Source: Alitta virens
Taxonomy: Eukaryota; Annelida; Polychaeta; Phyllodocida; Nereididae
Direction: 5' to 3'
Length of the DNA: 64,000 bases
NCBI GenBank assembly: GCA_932294295.1
Contig: OW028574.1
Span: forward strand, 32,682,145 to 32,746,144
In this document: piece after piece, positions 33,501-48,500 of the stretch
Position numbering within the stretch: position 1 is the first letter of the stretch
Layout: each line of letters opens with the position of its first letter
Notes under the pieces: generated by a model
The model's input: the letters and a program-made list of their open reading frames with translations, nothing else
What the model was told of the DNA's origin: nothing
Database searches by the model: none
Program-made: the position numbers and the translations under genes

Positions 33501-36500
33501 CCTGCTGCGCTGATGTTAACTCCTGCGTCCAGCCCTTCCCCCCAGGCGCACCTGTCGTCTGCCCCTTTGCCTGTGCCTGCACTGATCCCCACTCCTCCTG
33601 TGGCGACTGCATCAACTTCGACTATCATAAGTCAGGCATGGTTGACTGCAGGTCCTACGCACGGTCGTCCTTCCCTTTCACCACTTGATTGTAGCATGCC
33701 TCATGATGTGTCTCTGACCAGCTACTTGCTGAACACTAGTGTGGGGGGATGGTTGGTGGTGATGACCAGAACTCCTCCTTTTTGGTGCCCACGCCTCCAA
33801 CTACCACAACGGAGTAATGATCAGCTGCAAAAGAACAATGAACTTTTAAATGCAAGTTTTGGTACATTTAAAGTTACAGAGGTCATTGTATTATACACTT
33901 GTGCAAGTTTTGTTTTACATGTAAACTGTATTTTATACGTTTGCATGACAATAATTAAATGCTGTGTATTTTGTGTACTTGTGTGCTGCAGATTTCTGAA
34001 GTTTGTAGGACTTAAATGTTGAAACTTACATCATTCGTGTTGTTTTCAAATGTCTTGTTGCCATGGTACACTCCCAGCTTCTGAGTTGACGTACTTGAAC
34101 AAGTATTGCCGCATTTCCTTGGCTGCTCTGTTGGTGTTGCCTCTACACACATCTCCCATGTCTGGCAGATTGGCATTCTCCCTCCATGCACCTGGGATGA
34201 TCTCATGGGTGTCTGCATTTTCCTGGTCCACAGTATTAACTTCAGCAGTTGGATACTTCAGCCTCAGTAGGTTGTGCAAGAGTTATGGTGCACACTCTTT
34301 CAGCACTTTGAGGCATTGTTGTGAGGAGACACCTGAACCTAGCAGCCAAAAGTCCAAAGGCATTCTCTACCACCCGTCTAGCTCTAGAAAGTCTGTAGTT
34401 GAAGATTCGGTCTTCAATGCTCATGTTCCTGTGAGGCAGAGGCTTCATCATCCAAGTCTGCAGTCCAAAGGCATCATCCCCAACTATGAAGTAAGGCACT
34501 GGTTGGTCATCATTAGGCAGGTTATCTGGTTCAGGTAATCCAATGTTCCCACTTTCTAGAGCTTCCTTCAATTATGTCTGACTAAACACTCCAGCATCTG
34601 AGCCTGATCAACTGGCACCAATGTCAACATCAAGAAACTTGTATTCAGCATCAACTACAGCCAGTAGGACAACAGAGAAAATTCCCTTGTATTTGTAGAA
34701 AATGGATCCTGACTTTCTTGGACATCTGATGGCAACATGCTTCCCATCAATGGCGCCGACACAGTGGGGGAAGTTCCATCTGTTGTAGAATCCATTGGCA
34801 ACTTCTTTCCAGGCTTCTGGGGTTACAGGACAACACATCACTTCTGCTGAGTACTCGTCTATGATGGCCTGGCAGACTTCGATGACAAGGATAGAAATGG
34901 TATTGAAGGCTACCCTAAATCCATACTGAAGAGACATGCTGTTGCATGTACCCAGGTAGCGCAAGGTGATAGCCAGTTTCAATCCAGGTTCAAGGGCCCC
35001 CCTCCAAAATGTATCCTGCTTTGTAATCCTAGGTCCCACTCTGGCAAAAACTTCACACCATCAGTTTTTCATACTGCCCATAAAGAGGTCTTCTTAGAAG
35101 CCAAGGTCGCACCCACATTCGCCTTCTTCTTCTTCTTCTTCTTCGTGCAGCACCAGCATTTTGTACCTCATCTTCATCACTTGTTGTTCAGGGCCTCTCT
35201 GCATCTTCTTGCAGTTTCTGTTCTTCTTGCAGAAGTATATCCTTTGCAGCAGTAAGTAGCTGCACTTGCATGTCCAGGAACTTTACATCCAATTCGACCC
35301 TCTCGTGATAATAAAGACATATCAAATTCTTCTGTAGTAGCAGCAACACCTTTGCAGTATGGTAGTCCAAAGCGGAATGATGGACAGTGGGCCGCAGGCT
35401 GTTGAAATAACAATTTCAGAGCTATCCGTGTGAACACCGGTTAACTCCGTATTAAGAGTAAAGACCGGTTATATCCGCGAAGGCACCATGTAAAATCCAG
35501 TTCACTCCGCACTTTTCCGGGACAGTCGTGTTACCTCCAGCAAAAACCGGGGACCGCTCCGTGTTGCACCGGGCACCGCCATGTTTCAACCGTACATATT
35601 GTGTAGCGACCTTATTCATCCGTGTAAGGACCGTGTTGCTCCTTGTTGACACTGTTTGCCATCGTGTACACACCGCCAAACATTTCGTTTGTTGACATTT
35701 CTAGCTTTTTCTCCCAGACCACCCCGGATTGAAAGAAATTTTACTCCGGGACACTCCAGCGTCTGATCCGGCTATGTGTGAAGGGGCCTTTAGCAGTGTT
35801 CAATTGCACACTTCTGAACCAATGTTCAGTCAATGAGAAAATAAACGGTAAAATACTCTATAACAGCTCAGCTGCTAATTACCTTGGAATCAACTCGTGT
35901 TATCTATCAGGCAAGTATTCGTCTCTGTTATCTACTTCCACGGTTCGTGAAACTTCCTTGACATCAAAATTCACCATCATTCAAACGTATACAATGCCAT
36001 ATTCACAAGATAATCCTTCGGAATGAGCAGCTGTCTGTCTGCTGTGCCCGCTCTACAGAAAACAGTTTGGTGCGGAGCTGTTGTTACTTTCGGTCTACTA
36101 GTACCTCACGTCGAATGAGGAGCTGTTTGCAAATAACTCATCACAACCACATTTTTTATTTGGGCACTTATCCTCAACTTATCTCACAACTCGAGCCAAC
36201 ACATATCGCACAATTGATCTACAGGTCTCCTGAGCCCTACTATGTAGGCTACTGCTCAGATATATTATTTGAGAAATTTTCAAACATCTCAACAACTCTC
36301 ATCTACAGACAAAATCCTGAAGGCTTGCTTCACAACCTTCTGGATAAAAAATTTGAAGCAATCCAATCACCCAAACAGAAATTACAGCATTTTACCCCAT
36401 GGCAACCATTGAAGTGTTATAACGTGATGCTAACATCCCATAGAGTAAAAAAAAACATATTTATAGCAAACCCAATCACCCAAATAGACGTGATAGCATT

Positions 36501-39500
36501 TTACCCATCGTGGGCTTATTACACAACATCATGCTAAAACCCTGTTGAGTATATACAAACCACATTCAAAGCAAATCCGATCACCCAATCAGAAGTTACC
36601 TGGAGCATTTTACCCCATCATGGGGAAATTACCCCACCACAACCATAGAAGTGTTATAACAATATGTTAAACACCCTATAGAGTATACAAACCAAATTCA
36701 AAGCAAATCTGATCACTCAAACAGAAGTCATAGGATTTTACTTCTAGGTAGGTGGGATCTAAATATCCATCTTCGAACTCATCCAAAAATTTCACTGTAC
36801 ATAATGTACAATCTCTGTCAGTTTGGGTAGCGCAGCATCAAAAGAAAAAGCAGACAGACAACGGCCATTGTAATAACCCTTCAGCTATAAATAGCCGAGG
36901 GTTAAAGAATTGATCTTTAGCAATAATTACTACAACATATACCTATTCTAATGGCAGAGAAGCCCTGAGGGGTTTCTTTGTCAAAAAGTATAATAAGCAC
37001 AAGAAACTTATTTTGCCAACCCACCTTGAGATCCTGTTCTGTTTTTGCTTTCTGTATGGTTAGTTCCTAAAAATAGTAAAATTTTTAGTAATCACATGCA
37101 CAAAAACGTACAGAGGATAAAAATTAAGAACATAATGAAATTAACAATCAAATCCCTTTAACACTGTGATTGAGAACTCCAGACACAGAAAAGACATTTC
37201 CCCATGTTGTGTGAACATAATTCAAAGGAAATGTAGATCCAAACGAGGAATAGTTTGTGGGGAAATGAGCATTTCAGCTTCAATAATGACCTTTGAGTCT
37301 TATGTAATGTTTTTTCGAATGGCATTAATATAAATCAAATTCAGAAATAACCAAACACTAAAAAGGACAGAAATTTTTTAGAATGAGCTATACCTTAATG
37401 GAATCCTTCAGCTCCTGAGCATGTTCTTTAATTGCAACCTTTTCCTCCCGTAACCTGGCAGCAATGTTTTCCGTTTCTTTCAACCTGAAAATACCATTTC
37501 ATCTTTGTCTGACAAACATTACAAATCAGGAACACGCTGTGACATGAAATCTAACTTGCTAGTTCAGCTACTATTGGTTATCTGACCTTTCCTCGGCTTG
37601 TCGTTTTTCTTCTAATAACCGCTGTGTTTTGTCCTCAATCTCCTTCAACATGGAATTCCAGGATTCTGATGATTCTACTGACAGATTTTCTCTCTCATCT
37701 GAAAGTTGCTTTTGTTCTGGTTCTTGGGTGATGAAGTCCGTTAATATTTTTTTCTTTTCTGTTTCTAATGCCTGAAAGGATCACAGATGAACTGAGTAAT
37801 TTTTGTGCAAATAATTAACATATTAATTAAAAATATATTAAAAGACATTATCTAAACGGGGTCTAGTCAACTGGTCCGCCCGACGACTGGGACTGTGACC
37901 AGCTCGCCCACCGGTACAACTGGTCCGCCAGTCTGGTCAACTGGTCCGCTACCTGTGGTCAACTGGTCCGCCACTAAGAGTCAACTGGTCCGCCAGAAAA
38001 CCAACTGGTCCTCTGCCAACTGGTCCACCGTTATTAGGGTGGCTGCGGCCAGGCTGCCCATCGGGCAGCGCCCGCGGGGTTTGCGTCCCCTCCCCTCATT
38101 CATCATCTTTGAGCAAACAATGACTGGTTGTTGACCAGGTGAAGTAGCTAAATTCATTTGCAATTTATCATATTTTCCCCTGGTATTTAAAAAAATAATG
38201 ATGGGGGAGGGGGATTAGGGCAGGCACCAGCAGACTATGCAGACGTACGTCCGCCCTGGCCCCCTTCTCTTGGTTGGTGGACGAGTTGATTTTCTTCCGG
38301 CGGACGAGTCGGTAAACGGTTACTGGCCAGCAGCAGGCCGGTGGACGAGTCGGCCCCAAGTGGCGGACGAGTAGGCTTCAGCAGCGGGCGAGTTGACTTT
38401 GCCGGTGGACCAGTCAGTCGGACGGGTCGTCTGGCGGACGAGTTGACTATACTCCGTCTTAACACTTTTTATTATCCTATAAAGCAATTTTTTGACGGTT
38501 TACACTGTTGACATCAATAATAGCACTTCGTTTTACCTCCAAGGTAAGTTGCAATGAATTTGTCCTTTTAAGCAGCTTTGCCTTGTCCTCTTCTATGGTC
38601 GTCATGGCGTCAGCAGTTTTGTCTAGTTCTGCTCTGAGCTGCTCGTATTCATCTTTAAGGTCAGAGGCTAATAGCTCCATCTGTTGCTTTTCTCTTTCTA
38701 ATTCTTCTTTGATTCGTTCCAACTCCTAAAAAATTTTAAATAAAGCTTCATGATTACCGTTCTACTTATCTTGGGTATATTGTTCATAAATGGACTTACA
38801 TCTGGTCCAATTATTTACATAGGTGATATGGGTGCGAAGTTTCTGAATGTATATTAATCTGTGCTTTTTGAAAATGAAATTGGGCATTTGTGTATTTATT
38901 ACAAAATTCGACTACAGCGTTTAATCCTGTTACTTTAAATGCTCATATTATTGTCGGGAACAAAGCAGTTTTGAGCACCATTATCAGTCACCTGACTATA
39001 ATGTAAAATTAATAATTGTGATTAAATAACCACCACAGATAATCTCACTCTAAAATTTACAATGTGCACATTGACAATGACAATTTTTACTTTATCTGTG
39101 CACATACACATTTTTCTAATTGAATTGAACTTTATTTATTTAAACTGGATGACACACAGATATAAAAATCTACAAGTTGGTTCTCCACAAATTAGTAAAA
39201 AAGATTAGTAGAAATTTGAAATGTTAAATTGAAATGTACTATCAATACATAAGTTTGGTACATAGTCAAGATTTATATATATATATATATATGTATATTT
39301 TTTGAAAACAGCAGTATCAAAATAGCTAGAAATATCAAAAAGTAAGTAGTAATTAGCTATAAATGGCAAGGCGGCCGAGGCAAGCTGATGAAAGATAAAA
39401 ACAGAGGTACATTTTCTATGTTAAACTAACAGTACATTGTAAAAGTAATAATTTAATTTTTTTTTTTATGTGCCTTCAAAGCGTTTGGTTCTCTATATAT

Positions 39501-42500
39501 AATCTTGTACAATTTCATATATAATGTAATTTAACGGTCTATTTAGTTCAGGAAAACCATGAAGCAGGTCCCGAGTTACAATTACGCCATTTGTGTTCAT
39601 CATAAACAAATCTGATGCAATAAGAGATAGCCTTGCGCTTTTAAAATTAATTGGTGTTCGTTAAAATAAGGGCAATCTAGTAAAAAATGATGATTTGTTT
39701 CTGGTGCACCATCACAGAATCTACCAGTAGAATCAGGCGCTATGTTGTAACTGTTTAAGTGATGATAGAGAGGGCTAAGGTAGTCGCAATCTTGCATGGT
39801 AAAGAAGATAAGGTCGTTTATCATGACAGAATAATTTATTGGTTTGATATCCATTCTGTGCAATTAGTGATCTTTTAAAGGATTGTAAAAGTGCAGTGTT
39901 GGTTATTGTTTAAGATCAGCCAATATATTATTTGATAACAGTACGGTTGATATTGTAAAATAATTTTTAAATTTCGTAGTTCTAACATAAATCCTCAGAT
40001 TACCAGCATTTCTTAAGTTGTAAGTCTCTTCATTAGAATTAGGTAATAACTGTGATAAATACTGAGGGCAAAGACCATTTATCATTTAATTAGATTAATT
40101 TTTAAGTAAATTACAATTCTTTGTATGCCGAAAAGCCCGTTCATATTATGGCTCCCTCGCGTTGGATTTGTCAATTCGGTTACCTGGTTACTTGCTTGCA
40201 AAAGTCCTAGTCTTCAATGACCAAATAAACCCAATTTAAAATGCTAATAAATATGATAAATATAACCCTGTTACGATTACATACTGTATTTGGGTATTTC
40301 CCTATTAACAAGTTTTGAGCCTCCGAATACACAAATTAAATCATTAAAAAAAAAAAAAACTAATTAATTTATTACACTGGCTTCCATGATCCAACAAAAT
40401 AAATTACAAACTTCGCTGTGGGATAACTCAGAACGGTTCATAAAATTACCGTCACTGAAATTGGTGTCCGGTAAAATAAGCCAATAATAATGCACAAATA
40501 GCCATGCTTAAAAATACTGTGAACTAAACAATTAAGGATTATTTTGTCACCTAAGAAACGAGGCAAGAAAACAGTAATTTATTATAGTGAATAGAAACTG
40601 AGAACAGTAATTTCTGCCAACGAATTTCAAATGCAATTTACATGATGATACAAGCTTTTCTTTGTATGTATACTGCCTACACAGACACAATACCACTTAT
40701 ATATTGCAATATTGTATTAATATTGTGAAACTAAATTGTATTTCCAGTTTATAATTAGGGGTCCATATTGTTCGTTTCAAATGATACAATACTTATCAGA
40801 TGGGTTCAGTCACCTGGTGGCTCTCAACAAGCTTAAGTGCAATTAAAACATATTTAAACATGGTCAATTGCTTCAATTTTAATTCATCTGTTCTGTCATT
40901 TGAATAGTAAGAACAAGTGCACTTCTGGATAGATCTGACAAGTTGGGATCCAATTCACAGCATTTCCCACCAGTTTTGCAGCTCGGATGGGAGCTGGTAG
41001 CCTTCTCAAGATCTACCGCTCCCTCCCTAAACAGTGTCATGTGGAAATTGCGTTTTCATATAACAGAGGCAATATCTTGGTCATCCTGCTAGTACCTGGG
41101 AAACCCGAGAGTTTCTGTTTCAGTACAGCTATACAGTGATCTCCATCGGTATACTTCTTACATTTACCACCAGAATTTCTGTTCAGTTATTATATAGGCT
41201 AGCAGGACCCCTGACAGTGAGGGGCACTGATGTAGGCTGCAGTCAAGGCCCAGAGCCATAAAATCGGCCCACCACTGCAAAAATAGCAATATTTTTACCA
41301 ATTTTCTCAAGATTGTGCTGTTGTTTCCAAAATCGATCCAATAACCGACCATCTTCATGCTTAGTGGCTCAGTTCAAGACCATTAAGGGACCCTATCACT
41401 TGCTCCTCTAACAGTGGCTGGATTACAACAGTATTAAAACAATCAACCGGCGAATGCAATGACAGAGAACCCTGGTGTGTCAAATTGAAATTTTTTGCTC
41501 TTTTTCACTGACTCTGATCACACTGATGTGTAGCCATCTGACAATATCCAGAACGGTAGCTTTCAGCTACTTTCTGGATAATAAAATCATCAACTGTATT
41601 TTGCACAAACAATGGCAAGTCTTTTGGGGTAAAACTTTAATTATTTGGCCATTGAGAAGATACAAACCTTTGATCAAAGCATGCACTTTTAAAGTAAATT
41701 TATCTACATATATGCAATTTTGAGGGAATTGTTATTTTAACACACCTATGCACATACCTCCATACTTACATAAGCGACTCCCACACTAAAAGGTATTTTG
41801 TCTTCTTGAAGGAATGGCCATTACTCATACAATCTCCACCGTATACAGCTTTACGATGTCAGACATTATATGATTCATAGCTTTGAAATATCATTTACAA
41901 TTAAAAAAAAACAATATATTCAACAGTTGAGTGGTTATGACTCACCTCAGTCTTTTGTTTCTCATCGTGCAGGGCCATGGCTTCATTTTGAAGTTGGTCT
42001 GAAAATACAAGAACATTCAGTGAGAGAAAGTGTGAAATAAAAGTTTAAACAGTGGAACACCAAATAAGTACGAAAATGCAAGAAGCATCCTAGCCGCAGG
42101 CGATGTTTATAGGACCACAACACAGTGGTAATTGAATAGAAATTAGCATGGCGTGGTAATATAGCGTGGGCGCGGGCACATTACACTCTTTTCACAGAGC
42201 AGCTTCTCTTTGTACTCAGATATTATTGTGACATCATCAAAAGACAATGGCTGCTGCGCAAAAAGGGTGTATCACGGGCTTCACAATCATTGCTTTTTGC
42301 TGGTGCCTGCTGACAAGTTTTCTCCAGCCTCTATCTCGCTTAATATTTGGTGATCCGAAAACAGGATCAGTATGAACTAATCAAAGATAATATATACAAA
42401 GTTGACACTTCATCATTTGCAAAGGATTGTGGGATTGTCAGGGTTTGTGATAATTGAGAAAATATAGGAAAATTTATGAATCTCTTTGAAAGATATGAAA

Positions 42501-45500
42501 CACAAATCTTTAGACTGCATATATTATGTTAATATGATAATGCAGTGTGCATGAGAGGATCAGGAGATGATTTACTAACATAATACTTTAATTTCATTTT
42601 CATACATGTGGGTAATATCACATACTTAATATATATAGATTTTTATTGACAGCAAAATATCAAATTGATACATGTGTCAGCATGACAAAATAATAAATTG
42701 CAAAAAATTAAAATATAATAGAAATACATGGATCAACAGTTAAAATAATTAAATAAGTGGAGCTATATTATGACTAATACTAATCAACTAATAATAATCA
42801 ACACTACATAGTCTGTCTAAGAAATTCTAAAGCACCCGGAACTAAACAAATAATAGTAATAATAATGTTTAAAAAGCACCAACAAATAGTTTTAGCACAA
42901 CAATTCAGGTTCAATAACAATACTAAACACTAAGCATAAGATATATATATATATATACATGATGTACTCTTAACTGCTATCAACATGGTAAACAATATGA
43001 AGTGATATACAATATGAGATGGGAATAAGCATTTATGCCATAAATATATATACTTATATACATATTTATGTAAATATATATACTTATATACATATTTATG
43101 TAAATATATATACTTATATACATATTTATGGCATAAAGTGTAACAAAATGCAGAAAAATAAAGTTGCTTAGTTTCAGTTTTTTGTTCATGCTAACCTTAC
43201 TTACTGGGAGCAGAAAAGTAAGTGTATAAGCAGCTATGCTTAAATTATAGTATTTTTCTTGAATTGCTGGTTTAATAATGGATTTATGTTACAACACGGT
43301 TAATACCATGGCAAACAGAGTGGTAAACTACGGAACTGAAATTTTACACTCTTTTCTATTGCCAATCAATGAAGCAGATGAGAAATGGGTGATACATATT
43401 GATAAAACTACCAAGTTCAACGAGCTTTATAATTCAGCTACCAATTTAATGAAATACTTGAAATTTGTAGACATGAAAGTAGTAAACAGAGTGGTAATTA
43501 TTATTTATCCCCCGGCCACTCATATGTGTAGCTGCTACTAGCCTGCCATATCTAACAGATAAATAAATCCAGAAACGTTTACTTTTGCCTGATGAAGCAT
43601 GCCACTGATCTAAGGAACTTTCTGGTATTAAACTTTATTTTTTCCCTGTAAATCTTCACTATAGGAGGTTTCATGGTCAGCTGTAAACGAGGTTGTTTTT
43701 GTAATTTTTTTTTTTCAAGTAAGGAGACACATATTTCTGGTTTTCAAAAGTTGCATTTTTCATATGTTTATATGAATATAATTTAATAACTCCAAGCATT
43801 AGGCCTATTAATGAAGATCATGTGACTATAATTAGATTGTTAAAATTAAGTTATTATTTACAGCAGAACCGTCACAATAAACTACATTTCTTAAATATTT
43901 TTCTTTTTTTTTCCAAATTTTGTAAAACATAGCCAACATGTCAATGTAACTATCAAAAGGCACCACTAGGCCATACAGAGTAACACTGTAAAAAATTGTG
44001 TATGGGTAAGTGCATTAGTGTTCTTCTCTGGCGACGCAAGTGTTACGCCCCCCCCCCCCCGCCCGTCGGACGGACATTGATGATAACAAGAACTCGGCCT
44101 TTTTTAACTTCGTTCCCTGAGGGTTAAAAAAGCTATAAAATATAGATGTTTTACTGCAATATTTCATGCTAATAGTATCTTGACTGTGGTGCTTTGGAAA
44201 ATAAGAAATTTTCATATTTTCCCTTCTTCATGATAATTCAATATTATTTATGCTTTAATGCAACCCCCAAAAGTCGCAACTACGCTATTTTGTTCTAGAA
44301 ACATTTCATGCATGTAGGGGCAGGGATGGACAATGAATGTGTATTGCTGGTTAAGGCCTGGATAATGCCTAAATTCCCTATTATTTTGGTATATTTTGTT
44401 ACTCACAATGTCCTATACATAGTATATACAAGGAATGTGGGAATGATAATTTACAGCCAATGTCAAAGGTTTACGAACAACCATATAAAAGATAATGTAC
44501 CAGGGGCACTTAATACGCTTTGGCCGAGGCAGTACCCCTCACCCCTTATAAATAAATTAGTGTAAGCAGAATGACCAATGTCAAATTTCTGCTGACTGTT
44601 TAATGTATCTATAAACTCGTATACTGTATGCAGATGATATAGTGCTCTTGGCAGACACAGCAAAAGCCTTATAAAATAATTTGAATGCTCTTCTCGGGTT
44701 TTGCAAGAAGTGGCACCTTTAGTAAATGTAAAGAAAACCAAAATAATGAAATTTAATGATAAATCACCCTGTGGATTTTATTAAAATACAGCACAACTTG
44801 AGGTAGTTGACTGTTTCAAATACTTGGGACATACATTATGTATGTTGACTAATAAGCAAAACTTGCACAGTAAAATGACCGAATACCTTGTGACTCAGGC
44901 CAAAAAAGCTATATTTGCGCTACAAAGTGACACTAAGCAGTCATTAGGATGTATAACTTCCAACCCATCTTTAAAAATGTTCGACACCTATATACTACCA
45001 ATCTTAGAATACAATAGTGAAATGTGGGCTGGCGAGAAACCCATAAATAATTTAGAAAAGTTACAACTGGGATATCTTAAGAATATGTTAGGGGTAAGAA
45101 AACAAACATCAACTCTGGCTGTATATAGTGAGGCAGGTAGATTTCCACTACATGTTAGACAAAAAGTAAGAATGATAAATTATTGGACAAAATTGGAGAA
45201 ATTGCCAAGATGATAAATTACTGAAGAGATGCCTTAATATTCAAAAAGATCTTCATACACATAGTAGAAGTAGCTGGTTTGGCAGAGTGAACAACATATT
45301 AAATACGTGTGGTATAGTCTTCGATGAAAATAATCACAACAATCTTCACAATATCTGCAGAACCGTTAAACTCACTCTTTACAAAAAAAACAGCAAGAAC
45401 AAATATTTGCAGAAATTAACAATACGACACAGCAACCTAAGCTAAGAACTTACAAACACATTAAAACTGACTATAGATTAGGACCTTATCTACTTCTTAA

Positions 45501-48500
45501 CATGAATAGGAAAACATGCTGTAAGATAGCTAGATTTAGAATCAGTTCACATAACCTCCGTATAGAAACAGGAAGACATGAAAAGCCTATTTCGAGAAAA
45601 TCTAAATATGATAGCAAGGAAATATATTGGTTACTATAATACACAAAACAACATGGGAAAATTTAAAGCCATAATGACATCCAAGGAGCCTGAGGTGCTG
45701 ATTAACCTAGGAAAATTTCTTTTAAAAAATACCTTCATCCGTCTTCAAAAACTGCACAGTAATATAAATCTTGAACTTTAAAACTGCCTAAATGAACTGC
45801 CATGATGAAAACGCTTTGTGATTTTGTTTTCTAGAAGTGAAGTCAGATAATCTCTGTAAATATATACATATATACTTCCTATTAAGTAATATATATTTAG
45901 CTCTATTTTGAAGTAAAATCATTCTGTAAATAGTTATATCGTATATATTATAAAGAATGTATTTTGTTGAAAATGTTAATATGTATTATATATGAAAAAT
46001 ATAACTGTGTTTATGAAACAAGCTGTATGTATGAAAGATTCTGATTGGATTTTATAAGGAGTGGATAAACAGCTAAACTAATGTTAACTTCTATGTAAAT
46101 ACTTTAATTGGTGGCTGGAACCATCTGTAACTCTAGTCTTTGTTGTATTCCCTATTTTTGATTATTTTCTGATTGCTTTTTATTTCTTTTTATCTTATGT
46201 ACTTGTGACATATATGTCTTGTCTGATATCTTCCGTCAATAAAAATTATATATATATATAATAATTGGTTTAACAAAAGATAAGTACAAAATGTAAGACA
46301 AATGACAAAAAAAATACTAGGATTTTTTAATTAATATGAAATTAAACTGCATTGAGTTAAAAAAAATAGTGATGTTAGAACAATTTAAAAGTTGGCCATA
46401 TTTGGTTGTCATTCATATATATTTTGCATTCAAAACGATATCAGTATTCCACTTTATCGAAAATCGCACACATTTTGTATTATCAGCATTCACAGTTAGT
46501 AATGGAACCCATTAGTCATAGGAGTATATTTCCCAAGTCATTGTGAAACCATTTACCTTTAATGTGATAACTACAAAGGCATCAGTTTGCAATTTGGGGT
46601 GGGGGCTGTTTAGTCAAGTATCACAAGGCACCACTAGGCCATATAGAGTGTCACTGTATAAAATTTCATACATGTTTTCGGATCGTAAATAGACCAAATA
46701 TTAAGCGAGATATTCGTCTGAGAAGGCAGGTAGGCGGCAAACACTGGTGCTCCCTGAAGCGTCCGCGCCCGGATTGTATCAATGCAGGCAGAGCTGAGCG
46801 CTTCTTTAAAAAGCTGCTGCTCCCTTAATATTAGTCCGATTTTCGTCAAATAAAGACTGAATTGTAGAATAGTTCATACTGAATCCATACAATCCAAATA
46901 TTAAGCGAGATATTCTATATTATATAATAAGCAAATAAATCTATCTATCAATTTTTTGTGAAGAATCTATCTCCAGTATTTTCTATTTAACAATGTTAAT
47001 CTTCAGGTACTATAGAGCATAAAAATCGCCAGTCACTGCTGTTGCAACAAATTTATTATCTATTAATCTAAATTAGAACTTGGCTTGTCAGATTTTTTGA
47101 TAGAAAAGTAGTTCCAAGTTGGCGCAAGTAGTACGATGGTTAACATTATCAACTGATGGACAAGAATAACATACAAAAGATAGTACAATGTCTAGTTGCT
47201 GACCTACATAAATTTGTTAAAGAGGTTTAGAACAAAATGGTCGCACTTGTGTACAATGTGGCCATTCGTTTATTGCAGCCCTCGAAGGTCCTGGGCCTCC
47301 ACGCGGCGAGAGTGGAAACACTTGGGGTGAAGTCCTCTATCCCCAGTGGCTAAAACAGGACAGTGCGCATTGCACAAGCTGCTCCAGCTATCCAACGCAG
47401 ACAATTATTGATTTTTTACATGCTTCTGGTTTCTACTACCAACTATAGATAATGAATCTTACCCTAGAGAGCCTCTACATAGCCCACTCAGGTGCTGATG
47501 AGGCGTTAAACAATAACACTAACTAACTGAGGGTTTGCTGCTGCACAGCCTATGTTTTCATATAGCATTCCATAAAGTTAATGTCTCTCAATAACAATTC
47601 AAGAGAAAGTGTTGCTCTGACTCAAAACTTGGTATTGGTTGCAAAAGCTTCGTTTCCTAGGACGAGGCAGTTGGTGTATTGATCTGTACTATATGCATGA
47701 TAGCCAAACGCCCTCATCAAGCATGTGAGAAGTGCTGCCTGGATGTAAACACAACTGACTGACAGCTTGTGGCTCCTTTCTGACATGTACAGGACACTGG
47801 GTTAACTCATGGAGTGTCGAATGTATTTAACCAACTTCATAGTTAAATTATGCAAGGGAGTTAGTGTCCATTATTGGTACTCATAGCAAGGAATTGTAGC
47901 TTCATTCACACTACTAAAAACAATGAATACAAAACTCTTGCACCCAGAATCGTGGCTTCTAGTCCAACAGTCTAGTGTCAATACACATGCTGTGTCTAAA
48001 ACCACATACTCCATGCTCCTTATGACTACTTGTTGTCACTATATAAATATAATTAGAAGTATGTCAATAAATAAAATTATTAAAAAATGGCATCAAGATA
48101 CAGCACAGTGATTCTGATGCTAATGATGGAGTGCTGCACAAAGTCAGTGGAGTCAGGCCCTACATGTTTTTCTTTTAATTAATGCTGAGCTTTCACTTAC
48201 AAACTTTACTAAAACTTTCTAATATGGTATATATACATTCATATATGTCTGTTAAAGGGGAACTAAAGGAAAACTGCATGGTAAAAAATAGGTCTATAAT
48301 AAATACCTATAGTTGCCTTTGTTCAAAGTACACGTATTGCATTTGACGCTGTAGTAATTGGTCACTTGCATTAGCAGCTATTCTTATGGTTGTCCATTCA
48401 GCTGTAACAATTCTAAGTTAAGGGCTATTATCCGTATTTGTGATTTTTAGAAAATTTCGGATCCCACAATACACTATATGGTCAGTTGAACTGCATGGTT

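Larger units (their letters stand above)
31442..35789. mobile_element. PIF/Harbinger DNA transposon with TTA target duplication
   Basis: The ends are inverted repeats starting aggccccttcacacatagcc, about 48 bp with few differences. TTA flanks both sides (31439-31441 and 35790-35792), the signature of PIF/Harbinger insertion. The 4348-bp element encodes a Myb/MADF-like protein on the plus strand and a DDE transposase on the minus strand, the usual pair in this superfamily; the two genes converge. Both are broken. It lies in a PLEKHD1 intron. Confidence 0.93.

Noticed and set aside
43278..43541. 87-codon plus-strand frame (MDLCYNTVNTMANRVV...)
   Set aside because: No domain, no splice context and AT-rich composition; kept out as probably random.
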